Origin: Vibrio tubiashii ATCC 19109 | GTDB taxonomy: Bacteria; Pseudomonadota; Gammaproteobacteria; Enterobacterales; Vibrionaceae | Reading direction: 5' to 3' | Length of the DNA: 64,000 nucleotides | Assembly (NCBI RefSeq): GCF_000772105.1 | Contig: NZ_CP009354.1 | Coordinates: forward strand, 2,046,001 to 2,110,000 | In this document: one piece after another, positions 35,186-44,949 of the stretch | Layout of the letters: each line of letters opens with the position of its first letter | Numbering within the stretch: the first letter of the stretch is position 1 | Position numbers and translations under genes: made by a program | The notes under the pieces: generated by a model | The model's input: the letters and a program-made list of their open reading frames with translations, nothing else | Database searches by the model: none | What the model was told of the DNA's origin: nothing

Positions 35186-36724
35186 ATGACAACGAAAACG
35201 AAAAAGCCAACAAAGAGTAAGGCGCTGCCAGATGGACCTGATTGGACATTCGATCTGCTTGACCAATACCACACTGAAATAAAACGCGTTGCTGATCACT
35301 ATAAGCTTGATGCTTATCCTAACCAAATTGAAGTCATTACTTCTGAGCAAATGATGGACGCCTATTCAAGTATTGGTATGCCTATCAATTACAATCATTG
35401 GTCATTTGGTAAGAAGTTTATTCAAACGGAACAAGGCTACAAACATGGTCAAATGGGTTTGGCGTATGAAATCGTCATCAACTCAAACCCATGTATCGCC
35501 TACTTAATGGAAGAGAATACCGTTACGATGCAAGCCTTAGTCATGGCCCATGCTTGCTACGGTCACAACTCATTTTTCAAAGGCAACTACTTATTCCAGA
35601 CTTGGACCGATGCAAGTTCAATCATTGATTATCTATTGTTTGCTAAAAACTACATTGCGGAGTGTGAGCAAAAATACGGTGTTCAAGAGGTTGAAGATCT
35701 ACTCGACTCCTGCCATGCGTTAATGAACTTTGGTGTCGACCGCTATAAACGACCAGAAAAGATCTCGATTGCTGAAGAGAAGTCTCGTCAAGAAGAACGT
35801 GAAGCTTACCTTCAGTCGCAGGTTAATGACTTATGGCGCACGGTTCCGAAATCCACCGTAGAACCTGAAAGCCAAAAAATACGTTTTCCGACTGAACCAC
35901 AGGAAAATATCCTCTACTTCATAGAAAAACACGCACCTTTACTTGAATCGTGGCAAAGAGAAATCGTGCGTATCGTACGTAAGATCAGCCAGTACTTCTA
36001 TCCACAGAAACAGACTCAGGTAATGAACGAAGGTTGGGCAACTTTCTGGCACTACACCATTCTCAATCACTTGTACGATGAAGGCTTAGTAACGGATAGA
36101 TTCATCTTAGAGTTTCTCCACAGTCATACTGGCGTCGTTGCGCAACCGGCCTACAACAGCCCTTACTTCAGCGGTATTAACCCCTACGCATTAGGCTTTG
36201 CCATGTTCCGCGATATTCGACGTATCTGTGAAGAACCAACTGACGAGGACAAAGAATGGTTCCCAGACTTAGCCGGAACAGACTGGCTTGAAGCGGTGCA
36301 TTTCGCTATGCAGAACTTCAAAGACGAGAGCTTTATCAGCCAGTACTTGTCGCCTAAGCTAATGCGCGACTTCAAACTGTTTGCCATCGTCGACGACGAC
36401 CGTAAAAACTACATCGAGGTAAGTGCCATTCACGATGATAGTGGCTATCGCGCAATCAGGGAAAAACTTGCGGCGCAATATAACTTGAGTAACTTAGAGC
36501 CAAACATCCAAGTGTTTAACGTTGACGTGCGTGGCGATCGCTCGCTCACACTACAATACGTACCACATGACCGTATTCCGCTTGATGAGGGCTACGACGA
36601 AGTTCTCAAACACCTTTATCGTTTATGGGGATTTGACGTCATTCTTGAAGAAGTGAAAGACAGCGGTCGCCGAGAGATTCTCGGTACTTGTCCTAAACGA
36701 AACGACTATGATGGCAAAATATAA
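35186..36724 (+). CDS. ycgB: SpoVR family protein
   Basis: A 512-residue SpoVR-like protein, soluble and unusually rich in aromatic residues. It has the WTFDLLDQYHTEIKRVA opening and the MNEGWATFWHYTILN motif (~280), whose HExx-like variant resembles a metal site of the family, plus NPYALGFAMFRDIRR. Function is undetermined; in Bacillus SpoVR affects spore cortex, and in enterics ycgB is RpoS-dependent. It begins nine bases after the yeaH stop with a GGGAGG ribosome site, so it is the last gene of the prkA operon, and ends at a shared terminator. Confidence 0.93.
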   Translation: MTTKTKKPTKSKALPDGPDWTFDLLDQYHTEIKRVADHYKLDAYPNQIEVITSEQMMDAYSSIGMPINYNHWSFGKKFIQTEQGYKHGQMGLAYEIVINSNPCIAYLMEENTVTMQALVMAHACYGHNSFFKGNYLFQTWTDASSIIDYLLFAKNYIAECEQKYGVQEVEDLLDSCHALMNFGVDRYKRPEKISIAEEKSRQEEREAYLQSQVNDLWRTVPKSTVEPESQKIRFPTEPQENILYFIEKHAPLLESWQREIVRIVRKISQYFYPQKQTQVMNEGWATFWHYTILNHLYDEGLVTDRFILEFLHSHTGVVAQPAYNSPYFSGINPYALGFAMFRDIRRICEEPTDEDKEWFPDLAGTDWLEAVHFAMQNFKDESFISQYLSPKLMRDFKLFAIVDDDRKNYIEVSAIHDDSGYRAIREKLAAQYNLSNLEPNIQVFNVDVRGDRSLTLQYVPHDRIPLDEGYDEVLKHLYRLWGFDVILEEVKDSGRREILGTCPKRNDYDGKI

Positions 36725-36739
36725 AACTCAACAATGACA

Positions 36740-36762
36740 AAAGGCCCCGAGGGGCCTTTTTT
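36740..36762. terminator. Bidirectional terminator between ycgB and kdsB
   Basis: AAAGGCCC-CGAG-GGGCCTTT with T6, between convergent genes. Confidence 0.9.
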
Positions 36763-36772
36763 ACGCTCTATC

Positions 36773-37525
36773 TTATTGTTTAGCGATAATACTTCGAACC
36801 ACTTCTAGGTCCTCTGGCGTATCGACACCTGCAGCTGGTGCTTCCTTAGCTACTTCAACATGGATCTTTTCCCCATACCAAAGCACACGTAGCTGCTCTA
36901 AACACTCTATCTTTTCAAGCGCTGTTGGCTCCCAGTTGATATAGGTGTTTATAAACCCTGCGCGATAAGCATAAATACCGATATGGCGCATCAGTGGTTG
37001 TTTAATGATTTTGGCATCGTCCGCGAAGCTGTCACGATCCCAAGGAATCGTTGCGCGGCTAAAATACATCGCATAACCATCTTTATCCGTCAGCACCTTA
37101 ACCGCATTCGGGTTAAAGACTTCCGCTTCATCACTGATCTCAACTGCCAACGTGGACATAGGTGCTTGGCTATTCGCCAAGTTCTCTGCAACTTGAGTAA
37201 TGATAGAAGGTGGAATCAAGGGTTCATCCCCCTGAACATTGACGATGATATGATCGTCTGGGATAGCCATTTTCTCAACCACTTCAGCAAGGCGCTCAGT
37301 GCCTGATTCATGGTTTGGAGAAGTCATACAAACTTGCCCACCAAAAGCTTCAATCGCTTGCTCTACTCGGCTATCATCAGTTGCAACGATTACCTTATCA
37401 GCACCCGCTTGGATTGCCTGTTCATAAACCCATTGAATCATAGGCTTACCACAGATGTCCGCCAGCGGCTTACCAGGTAAACGAGTTGACTGATAACGCG
37501 CGGGGATAACAACCGTAAACGACAT
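36773..37525 (-). CDS. kdsB: 3-deoxy-manno-octulosonate cytidylyltransferase
   Basis: A 250-residue CMP-Kdo synthetase that activates Kdo for LPS inner core synthesis. The nucleotide-binding [15 protein letters not shown] (~residue 7), [12 protein letters not shown] and ATDDSR motifs are complete. Its ATG overlaps the stop of ycaR (TAATG), so it is translationally coupled in the msbA-lpxK-ycaR-kdsB operon. It is the last gene, followed by the shared terminator. Confidence 0.97.
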   Translation of the reverse strand: MSFTVVIPARYQSTRLPGKPLADICGKPMIQWVYEQAIQAGADKVIVATDDSRVEQAIEAFGGQVCMTSPNHESGTERLAEVVEKMAIPDDHIIVNVQGDEPLIPPSIITQVAENLANSQAPMSTLAVEISDEAEVFNPNAVKVLTDKDGYAMYFSRATIPWDRDSFADDAKIIKQPLMRHIGIYAYRAGFINTYINWEPTALEKIECLEQLRVLWYGEKIHVEVAKEAPAAGVDTPEDLEVVRSIIAKQ

Positions 37526-37704
37526 TATCTGCCCTCGTCCATACTAACTTTGCGCGCTTCAGGTTCTAGAAGCACCGGAATACCTTCTTTGATAGGATAT
37601 GCAAGACGGTCTAGTTTACACACTAGCTCTTGCTTATCCTTATCGAACGTTAGTTTTCCCTTACATACTGGACATGCAACAATCTCAAGCAGACGATGAT
37701 CCAT
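37525..37704 (-). CDS. ycaR: YcaR, Trm112-like small zinc-binding protein
   Basis: A 59-residue protein starting [18 protein letters not shown]. The CPVC pair and later Cys in LVCKLD form the partial zinc knuckle of the YcaR/Trm112 family, and [16 protein letters not shown] closes the core. The role in bacteria is unproven. The start overlaps the end of lpxK by 20 bases and the stop overlaps the kdsB start, so all three are coupled. It is small and easily missed, but its position between lpxK and kdsB is the same as in enterics. Confidence 0.93.
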   Translation of the reverse strand: MDHRLLEIVACPVCKGKLTFDKDKQELVCKLDRLAYPIKEGIPVLLEPEARKVSMDEGR

Positions 37705-38695
37705 ACTGTTCCTTAACCTCTTTAATCTTATTTAAGATGCGCGCTTTATCTGCAGCTTCAAACTCGGCACTGACAGGTAAATACCACCAGTTCTCTTTCG
37801 CATACTGCGCGCATTTTACCGCGTCTTTTTCTGTCATAATCAAGTGTTCGCCTTTGGCAGCGAGCGCCTCTAAATCAGACAGTTCAAAATCTTTATGATC
37901 GGCAAAGCCTTGTTGATAAGAAGGCTTTGCACCTAACTGTTCAAGTGTCTTAAAGAATCGTGGAGGGTGGCCGATCCCCGCCATCGCGACGAGATTATCT
38001 TTCAGCTCCGTGACACTCGAACGTTGACCCGTTTTCATGTTGACCGCTTGAGTCGGCTTTAACACCATAGCCGCTTCATTTTGTAACGCTTGACCACCAT
38101 TGGTAATGATAAAATCTACCTCAGTTAACCTCTTAGTAGACTCGCGTAACGGGCCCAACGGAATCAGGGACTCACTACCAAAACGTCTCACGCCATCAAC
38201 CACGACAATCTCTATATCACGCTGTAGTGCATAATGTTGAAGACCATCATCGGTAATAACGATATCAACACCTAGCGGTAGCAAAGCCTTTACAGCTTCA
38301 CTTCTAACTGGTGAAACGGCTACTGGCGCGCTTGTGCGTTTAAAGATGAGCTTAGGCTCATCGCCACAGTGCTTAGTTGACGTTTCATTGTCCACTAAGA
38401 GCGGATAATGCGGCGCTTTCGCCCCATAACCACGTGACACCACCCCAGGCTTATAACCAAGTGCTTGGAGTTGCTCAACCAACCAAATGACTACTGGCGT
38501 CTTACCATTACCACCAGCGGTAATGTTCCCCACCACGATGACAGGCACGGAAGCACGATAGCTTACGCTTTTACCTGTTTGATACTTGTTACGGCGAGAA
38601 CGACTGATCAATCCAAACAGAACACTGAGTGGCCACAATAGCGGCCACAATAAATATTTTAGTGGATGATTCTCAAACCAGATCTTTTCAATCAA
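37685..38695 (-). CDS. lpxK: Tetraacyldisaccharide 4'-kinase
   Basis: A 336-residue kinase that phosphorylates the 4' position of the lipid A precursor DS-1-P. It has an N-terminal membrane-associated helix (~12-30), the P-loop [12 protein letters not shown] (~56-67), RGYG and the DDGLQH motif with the catalytic Asp. The gene lies two bases after msbA and overlaps ycaR by 20 bases. The operon order msbA, lpxK, ycaR, kdsB matches enterics apart from the absence of ycaQ. Confidence 0.97.
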   Translation of the reverse strand: MIEKIWFENHPLKYLLWPLLWPLSVLFGLISRSRRNKYQTGKSVSYRASVPVIVVGNITAGGNGKTPVVIWLVEQLQALGYKPGVVSRGYGAKAPHYPLLVDNETSTKHCGDEPKLIFKRTSAPVAVSPVRSEAVKALLPLGVDIVITDDGLQHYALQRDIEIVVVDGVRRFGSESLIPLGPLRESTKRLTEVDFIITNGGQALQNEAAMVLKPTQAVNMKTGQRSSVTELKDNLVAMAGIGHPPRFFKTLEQLGAKPSYQQGFADHKDFELSDLEALAAKGEHLIMTEKDAVKCAQYAKENWWYLPVSAEFEAADKARILNKIKEVKEQYGSSSA

Positions 38696-38697
38696 AG

Positions 38698-40446
38698 CTA
38701 GGCACCGAATTGAATTCGATGAAGCTGAGCGTAAGCGCCATCTTTCTCAATCAACTCACTGTGATTACCACGTTCGACAATCTCACCTTCATCCACAACC
38801 AAAATTTCATCGGCATTTTCAATTGTAGAAAGACGGTGTGCAATGACCAATACTGTTTTGTTCTTTTGCAGTTCGTCCAGCGCCGACTGAATTGCCTTTT
38901 CCGACTCGGTATCAAGTGCGGATGTCGCCTCATCGAGAATCAGTACAGGTGCATCACGTAATAGTGCGCGTGCAATTGCGATACGCTGACGCTGACCACC
39001 AGACAGACTTGCGCCGTTTTCACCAATAACCGTATCTAAGCCATCATCCATCTTCTCAATGAAGTCCATGGCATAAGCTAAACGCGCAGCTTCTTCGATT
39101 TGCTCACGACTGTATTGCTCAGTTGCAGCATAAGCAATATTGTTGGCGATTGTGTCGTTAAATAAGTGAACGTTTTGCGATACTAAAGCGAAATGTGAAC
39201 GTAAATTACTTAAGGTGTAATCACGGATGTCATGCTCATCAAGACATATATTGCCTGCATCTACATCGTAGAAACGGGTAAATAGGTTAGCAATGGTGCT
39301 CTTACCCGAACCGGAACGACCCACAAGCGCAATGGTTTTGCCTTTCGGAATTTTAAAGCTGACATTATTCAGTGCTGGCTTTTCTTTACCTTCATAGGTA
39401 AAGGTCACTTCTTTCACTTCAATATCACCACGTACTTTCTCAGTTTGGTACTTACCGTTGTCTTGCTCGGTTTCTAGATCCATCAAAGCAAACAAAGTTT
39501 GGCTTGCTGCCATGCCACGTTGGAAATCAGAGGTAACATTGGTCAACGCTTTAAGCGGTCGCATTAGAGCAAACATGGCAGAAAACACGACAGTAAAAGT
39601 ACCTGGTGTAAGTTCCGAACGGATTGAATCGACACTCGCTAAGAACAAAACCACAACCAAGGCGATAGATGCGATCACTTGAATCACCGGGTTAGCAATA
39701 GCTTGAGCCGCCACCATTTTCATCGATTGCTGACGCATCTGATTGCTCACTGAATCAAAACGCTCGCTTTCGACATGTTGTCCACCGTAGCTCAAAACCA
39801 CTTTATGGCCTTTTAGCATCTGCTCTGCAGACGAGGTGACATGCCCCATAGTTTCCTGCATGTTTTTGGAGATTTTACGGAAGCGTTTCGAAACAAAACC
39901 GATTCCCCATGCCACGATCGGAGCAACAACAATCAATACCAGTGATAGCTGCCAACTGTTCCAGAACATAAGGATAAGCAAGCCAATAATACTGGCACCT
40001 TCACGTACAATACTCACCAATGCTCGACTCGTTGCCCCCGCAACTTGTTCAGAGTCATAGGTAATGCGAGATAGCAGACCACCAGCGGATTCTTTATCAA
40101 AGTAAGAAACTGGCATATGCATGAATTGGTTAAAGATAGAGCGTCTCATCTCCATAACCACGTTGCCGGAAACCCAGCTTAAACAGTATGTTGAAACGAA
40201 CCCACTCAGGCCTCGCACCACCATCATACCGAAAATAATAAAAGGGAGAATTCTTAGGAAGTTAGATTCTGCATCGCCAAAACCTTCATCAAGCAAGGGT
40301 TTGACCAACGACATCATGTAAGTGTCAGCAGCAGCATTAATAATGAGAGCAACAACAGCTACAGCAAGGCCCGCTTTGTACTGTCGAATATAAATCCACA
40401 GGCGTTGAAAGGTTTGCCACGTGGTTTCGTCTTGATTCAGAGACAT
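38698..40446 (-). CDS. msbA: Lipid A flippase MsbA
   Basis: A 582-residue ABC exporter that flips core-lipid A across the inner membrane. An N-terminal six-helix domain (~20-320) is followed by an ATPase domain with Walker [10 protein letters not shown], signature LSGGQRQR and Walker [13 protein letters not shown], then the switch His in IAHRLSTI. The length equals that of E. coli MsbA. It is the first gene of the lipid A operon; comEC lies just 33 bp upstream on the same strand, so read-through from comEC is possible. Confidence 0.97.
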   Translation of the reverse strand: MSLNQDETTWQTFQRLWIYIRQYKAGLAVAVVALIINAAADTYMMSLVKPLLDEGFGDAESNFLRILPFIIFGMMVVRGLSGFVSTYCLSWVSGNVVMEMRRSIFNQFMHMPVSYFDKESAGGLLSRITYDSEQVAGATSRALVSIVREGASIIGLLILMFWNSWQLSLVLIVVAPIVAWGIGFVSKRFRKISKNMQETMGHVTSSAEQMLKGHKVVLSYGGQHVESERFDSVSNQMRQQSMKMVAAQAIANPVIQVIASIALVVVLFLASVDSIRSELTPGTFTVVFSAMFALMRPLKALTNVTSDFQRGMAASQTLFALMDLETEQDNGKYQTEKVRGDIEVKEVTFTYEGKEKPALNNVSFKIPKGKTIALVGRSGSGKSTIANLFTRFYDVDAGNICLDEHDIRDYTLSNLRSHFALVSQNVHLFNDTIANNIAYAATEQYSREQIEEAARLAYAMDFIEKMDDGLDTVIGENGASLSGGQRQRIAIARALLRDAPVLILDEATSALDTESEKAIQSALDELQKNKTVLVIAHRLSTIENADEILVVDEGEIVERGNHSELIEKDGAYAQLHRIQFGA

Positions 40447-40479
40447 AGAGTTGCTTATTTTTCTTTTACAATATTGCGG

Positions 40480-42720
40480 CTATTCTACTCCGTTACGTAG
40501 CATCTGCCTATACCAAGTCTTACCTTTGCGCGTCCTTAGCGCACTAACCTGATAACTTTGCGGATAAACATCGAACAACACTTGACCAGAATGCCCGGTA
40601 TCCAACCATTTCGCACCTGCTTTTTCGTATCTCTTAACCACCTTTTCATCAGGCAACTTCCATCGTCCGCCCTTAGCCAGAGAAGCAACTGCGACTTCAG
40701 GCCTAACCGCTGCAATAAATGCAGGAATTGATGAAGTTTTACTGCCGTGATGGGGAACGATCAAGATATCCGAATCTAGTTTTTCACCCTCCCTAACCAA
40801 GATCCATTCCGCGATAGATTCAATATCTCCCGCCAACAGCAGCGTTGTTGAACTCTCTTGGTGTTGGAGTTTAAACACACATGAGTGAGGGTTATAGGCT
40901 CTTCTGGTCAATTTGGGTGGCCATAATGACTCAATGATGATGTTTCCCCATTGCCAAGAACGCCCTACTACACACGGTTCAAAAGACTCCCCTGATTGAC
41001 TAGTCAGTATCTTGCTTGGACTCCACTGCTGCTTAATTGCTTGCAAACCTCCCGAATGATCATTGTCGAAGTGGCTGATAGCCAGATAGTCTAGTCGGGT
41101 GATGCCCCTTGAGATCATTAATGGCGTCACAACCTGTTCAGCCATACTAGAGGTTTGCCAAGCGGCACCGGTATCGTAAACAAGTGCCCTATTCTGTTGC
41201 TGAACAAGGATAGATAAGCCATGACCAACATCTAGTACCACAATTTGCCACAATGGCGAGTCCCGCCACTCTACTAGGCTTAGGCCTGTACTAAGCATCA
41301 GCAAGGTAATGATTCGCCTCGATAGCAAGCGACTTATCGTCAGCGCTGCTAAGATGCAAAGAAGCCATAACTGTGTTTGTCTCGAAACATCAAACCAAGT
41401 CCAGAGAGAATATTCCATCGCCCAATTCACTGGCTCTAAACTAAGCTCTAGCAACTCCCAAGGGAATTCAAACCAAGGAAATATAAGGTGGCTAGCAAAG
41501 GAGAAAAAGACGAGCGGTATGACTAAAACAGTAAACCAAGGAACAAACACAAGGTTGTAGGCAATAGCTCCCAGGCTCACACCATGAAACAGATACATAA
41601 CGATGGGAGCCATCAAAACCACCAGAAAAAGCTGAATTTTTACTGCCTGCACAACCAGATTGCCGCGTGTTTTCCCACTGACTTGGTAAAGGAAAATCAC
41701 CCCAACCGCGACCATCGACATCCAAAGGCTAGGAGAAATAGCAGAAAAAGGATCAAGAAAAAGCAGCAGACTTAAAACAAGCAGCCACTTAAACGAGTTG
41801 GGGAGCTGACCTGCAAGCGGCATTAAAATACACAACAGCAAACACATAGTGACCGCTCGCTCCGTTGGGATAGAAAAACCAGCGAGCCACGCATAGCCAA
41901 TAGCAAAGGCTAAACCCAACAAAACAGGAGCGTGCAAAAATAAGACATGGAGCTTAAGTAGGCTAAATCCAATAAACCAACCGATAGCAAATGCAATTCC
42001 GACGTGCAGGCCAGATATCGCAATAAGGTGGCTAAGACCGCTACTTTTAAGCAATTCCCAATGTTGCTGAGTAAGCCCTTCACGCATACCAAACATAAGA
42101 GCCATTATCATCGCTTGATGTTCGAGTAACTGTGTTTTCTCTTTAACTGATTCAATCAGCCGCGTTCGAAGCGAAGGCTGACTAGTTATAGAGAAGCTTT
42201 TCTTTCTATCGACTGAGCCAGTGCCTACAACTCCTTGGATAAGTGCATGCTGCTCAGCATCGTACCCAACACCATTCATCAAACCATAAATCGGTTTCAC
42301 CGAGACACTTGCCGTCACTTGGTCACCCGGATTCAAAGAGATTGGACTGGTTAAACGCAGTTTAGGTTGGTGAAAAGTGGTCAAGGCTTCACCATTGATT
42401 GATCTGACTACAACAATACCTTGAAAGCCAAAATTTATTGGTTTAAAAAGGCTGTCAACGTCAGCGATTATGGTAATATCCTGACCAGCTTGAAAAAGTG
42501 CTTCTGTTTGATATCGCAATAAGTTGCCGTGCATCAGGATGACAACACACGCTAAAGCTAGTCCCAGACAGCCTCTTGCTCTCCTATACTTGGTTGAAAC
42601 AACCAGTACAGCCAAAGCTAAAGGCAAATAATCTAATTTCGGCATTATCGGCCAATACGGACTAGTTGTGATCAGCAAAGAGAAAGAAATTAGCGTCCAG
42701 TAATGTAAGTAGAGAGTCAT
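40480..42720 (-). CDS. comEC: ComEC/Rec2 DNA uptake channel protein
   Basis: A ~746-residue competence protein that moves transforming single-stranded DNA across the inner membrane. It has N-terminal membrane helices, an OB-like extracytoplasmic region (~60-170), the competence domain starting near residue 200 with the conserved LLKSSGLSHLIAISGLHVG, multiple helices, and a C-terminal metallo-beta-lactamase-like domain (from ~490) with SHFDNDHSGG and a later HHGSK. All hallmarks are intact. The codon at 42720 is preferred because it puts TM1 at the N-terminus; an ATG at 42783 would overlap the divergent gene. In V. cholerae comEC is induced through TfoX and QstR; tfoX is also in this window. 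Confidence 0.93.
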   Translation of the reverse strand: MTLYLHYWTLISFSLLITTSPYWPIMPKLDYLPLALAVLVVSTKYRRARGCLGLALACVVILMHGNLLRYQTEALFQAGQDITIIADVDSLFKPINFGFQGIVVVRSINGEALTTFHQPKLRLTSPISLNPGDQVTASVSVKPIYGLMNGVGYDAEQHALIQGVVGTGSVDRKKSFSITSQPSLRTRLIESVKEKTQLLEHQAMIMALMFGMREGLTQQHWELLKSSGLSHLIAISGLHVGIAFAIGWFIGFSLLKLHVLFLHAPVLLGLAFAIGYAWLAGFSIPTERAVTMCLLLCILMPLAGQLPNSFKWLLVLSLLLFLDPFSAISPSLWMSMVAVGVIFLYQVSGKTRGNLVVQAVKIQLFLVVLMAPIVMYLFHGVSLGAIAYNLVFVPWFTVLVIPLVFFSFASHLIFPWFEFPWELLELSLEPVNWAMEYSLWTWFDVSRQTQLWLLCILAALTISRLLSRRIITLLMLSTGLSLVEWRDSPLWQIVVLDVGHGLSILVQQQNRALVYDTGAAWQTSSMAEQVVTPLMISRGITRLDYLAISHFDNDHSGGLQAIKQQWSPSKILTSQSGESFEPCVVGRSWQWGNIIIESLWPPKLTRRAYNPHSCVFKLQHQESSTTLLLAGDIESIAEWILVREGEKLDSDILIVPHHGSKTSSIPAFIAAVRPEVAVASLAKGGRWKLPDEKVVKRYEKAGAKWLDTGHSGQVLFDVYPQSYQVSALRTRKGKTWYRQMLRNGVE

Positions 42721-42726
42721 TTCCCT

Positions 42727-43257
42727 ATGCCAAGAAAATTTATTAAGCGCTTTATGCCTGACCACGAAGTAATTAAACGTCAAAAGGCACTAAAGATTTT
42801 TGGCAATGTGCTGTATAACCCAAACCTATGGTGCCTTAACCGTCGCTCCGCATCTGGTGCCTTCGCCGTCGGTTTATTTATGGCTTTCGTTCCCCTTCCA
42901 AGCCAGATGATTATGGCCGCTGGGCTCGCTATCGCCTGCGGTGTTAACCTACCACTCTCTGTTGCACTTGTTTGGGTGAGCAACCCTGTCACCATGCCAG
43001 TGCTGTTTTACTTTGCGTACAAAGTTGGTGCTTGGGCCATGCATGTTCCTCCTCAGCACTTCCACTTTGAGCTTTCTTGGGAGTTCATTCTGCATCAAAT
43101 GAGTACTATAGGTCCTCCATTCCTACTCGGTTGCCTAATCTGTGGCGTTTTGTCAGCAATGATCGGGTATTTTGGAATCAGGGCTCTGTGGCGTTATTCT
43201 GTAGTACGAAGTTGGCAACAAAGAAAAATCAGAATAGGCAACCTACTCAAGAAGTAA
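42727..43257 (+). CDS. DUF2062 domain-containing membrane protein
   Basis: A 176-residue inner membrane protein. The basic N-terminus (MPRKFIKRFMPDHE) is followed by LWCLNRRSASGAFAVGLFMAFVPLPSQM and the conserved WVSNPVTMPVLFYFAYKVG, both DUF2062 hallmarks, with three or four membrane helices and a basic tail. The function of the family is unknown; it is often next to comEC or polysaccharide genes. Its start codon is just six bases from the divergent comEC start, so its promoter must lie inside comEC. It ends with a bidirectional terminator. Confidence 0.88.
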   Translation: MPRKFIKRFMPDHEVIKRQKALKIFGNVLYNPNLWCLNRRSASGAFAVGLFMAFVPLPSQMIMAAGLAIACGVNLPLSVALVWVSNPVTMPVLFYFAYKVGAWAMHVPPQHFHFELSWEFILHQMSTIGPPFLLGCLICGVLSAMIGYFGIRALWRYSVVRSWQQRKIRIGNLLKK

Positions 43258-43351
43258 ACACCAGCACGCACACTTTCGGCTCAGTTAATATCTGCTTGAA
43301 AAGTTATGAAACGAGAGTGTGACATGCGAGGTTAACCACCAGAATTAAACC

Positions 43352-43383
43352 AAAAAGGGAAAAGCTAAGGCTTTTCCCTTTTT
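43352..43383. terminator. Bidirectional terminator after the DUF2062 gene
   Basis: AAAAAGGGAAAAGC-TAAG-GCTTTTCCCTTTTT, a 14-bp perfect stem between convergent genes. Confidence 0.92.
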
Positions 43384-43403
43384 GTTAATCACAATGGTTT
43401 GTT

Positions 43404-43901
43404 TTATAACGGATTAAACTTAGCATCCCGTAGGGCTGAGAGTATTAATTCCCCACTCTCTGCTACTCTGAACTCCCCATATTGAGCAGCATTTAACTCG
43501 TCAGCTTTCCCTTCTTGAAAGAAATACGCGTTGGTAGCGAATTTAACTTGCCCCGACCTTAGTCTAAACTGCAACGCGATTTCAGAACTAGGCGAACGCT
43601 CTGTCGAGGTCGACACAAACTGCGCGACACGATTGCTATCGAGTTCGATGTTCACAAAGCCATCAACCGCAGCACTGTACCTGTCTCTCATTCCCTTGTC
43701 AGCTAATTCACGGATGACATCTTCACCTAGCTCAAAATTGAGTGTCATGTAGTCACCCTGCATCAAAGAACGAGGATCTACTGGGGCTAGCTTGAGTAGA
43801 ACAACCTGCCCATTCTCCAAAAGCTGCTCTTTTTGATAAATGGACCAATTGATGGCGGTTAACGCTAAAACAAGCGTAACGATATAGATATTTCTTCGCA
43901 T
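43404..43901 (-). CDS. GDYXXLXY family protein
   Basis: A 165-residue protein with one N-terminal membrane anchor (~5-20). The MQGDYMTLNFEL segment (~48) gives the GDYxxLxY-type name motif of the family (here GDYMTLNF, with Phe for the final Tyr). The mature part is probably periplasmic. It is the last gene of a three-gene leftward operon with DUF4401 and DUF2157 membrane proteins; this module is conserved across many bacteria with no known function. Four bases separate it from the DUF4401 gene. Confidence 0.85.
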   Translation of the reverse strand: MRRNIYIVTLVLALTAINWSIYQKEQLLENGQVVLLKLAPVDPRSLMQGDYMTLNFELGEDVIRELADKGMRDRYSAAVDGFVNIELDSNRVAQFVSTSTERSPSSEIALQFRLRSGQVKFATNAYFFQEGKADELNAAQYGEFRVAESGELILSALRDAKFNPL

Positions 43902-43905
43902 ACTA

Positions 43906-44949
43906 CTACCCCTTTGCTTGGTTTAGCACTTTGTTGAACACTAAGTAGCTAAATAACATGATTAAGGAGACTGACATGAGTACCCCGGATTTAAACAGCA
44001 ATGTCGTTTCCATCATGTAATAGTATGTCGAGCTATACGCAAGCAAGGCTGTCGCGCCCAACCCCATCATCACTCGGTCGCTGTTTGCGAAGGCAGTGAT
44101 GAGTATCATCAAACTCGCTCCTATACCGGGAGCCATACAGGTTAATACGGCCACCAGAATAGTGAAGATCCCGCCTAATTTAGCCACAATTGAGTTGAGC
44201 CGCACTTGGTGGAAGTGAAATAAGTACCACGCAGTAACAAAAATACTCAAAACATAGGTGATGGGAGCAACCCAGAGCGGAAAAGAAAATGTGGTGTCCG
44301 ATATTGAAACCAGAGCACTCTCTACTTCCGCTCGAAAGATCTGAATACACATCAGCAATACTATCGATATCACCAACCCGTACTTTATACCTGATACGAG
44401 CCGATAAAGTGCCGGAAAACGAAATTCATTAAGTGAGAGCCAAACCATAGGTGCTAGCAAAATGCTACTCAACAAATATGAAAATCCACAAGAAATGAGT
44501 AACGCTGACAGAGCTAAGCAGCAACTTAGGGTAGACCAGACTCGATGAATCATACTTCGCATGATGACTGCCAGTCCTGCTTGCAACAGTGCAAACAAGA
44601 ATAAGATAACCTGCAGTTGATCGAGCGGCATTAGTGCCCAAACAAATAGCACTTGCGCCGAAAAGCTTAACGCGAGGGCAAGGTGTTCCAAAAACTCATT
44701 ATTGCGTGCTGAAAGTATTCGCTGAGCGGCGACAAACATGATCAAAGCCACTACCGCGGAAGCCACTGCGCTTTGGAAAAATAGAGTAAACGCGCCGAAA
44801 AAAATGCCCAGTAAACAGAGTCCGCCTAGCCAGCCAGAGATCGCCAGTAATAGTTTGATAGGCCAAGCAAAACCACTGGGGGCCTCATTAAACATACTTT
44901 CAGATACGACGCCCCGATCAATCAGCTGATTTTTTAACTGCTTACTCAT
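43906..44949 (-). CDS. DUF4401 multi-pass membrane protein
   Basis: A 347-residue inner membrane protein with about ten helices, in the DUF4401 family by context and pattern (SGWLGGLCLLGIFFGAF near the N-terminus). It overlaps the DUF2157 gene by four bases (ATGA), showing translational coupling. There are few charged residues within the helices and no known transport motif. The function of the module is unknown. Identity rests on the operon arrangement DUF2157-DUF4401-GDYXXLXY as much as on sequence. Confidence 0.8.
   Translation of the reverse strand: MSKQLKNQLIDRGVVSESMFNEAPSGFAWPIKLLLAISGWLGGLCLLGIFFGAFTLFFQSAVASAVVALIMFVAAQRILSARNNEFLEHLALALSFSAQVLFVWALMPLDQLQVILFLFALLQAGLAVIMRSMIHRVWSTLSCCLALSALLISCGFSYLLSSILLAPMVWLSLNEFRFPALYRLVSGIKYGLVISIVLLMCIQIFRAEVESALVSISDTTFSFPLWVAPITYVLSIFVTAWYLFHFHQVRLNSIVAKLGGIFTILVAVLTCMAPGIGASLMILITAFANSDRVMMGLGATALLAYSSTYYYMMETTLLFKSGVLMSVSLIMLFSYLVFNKVLNQAKG

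Noticed and set aside
42720..42783. Upstream ATG for comEC at 42783
   Set aside because: It would add 21 mostly polar residues before TM1 and overlap the divergent DUF2062 gene; the later ATG fits the protein topology better.
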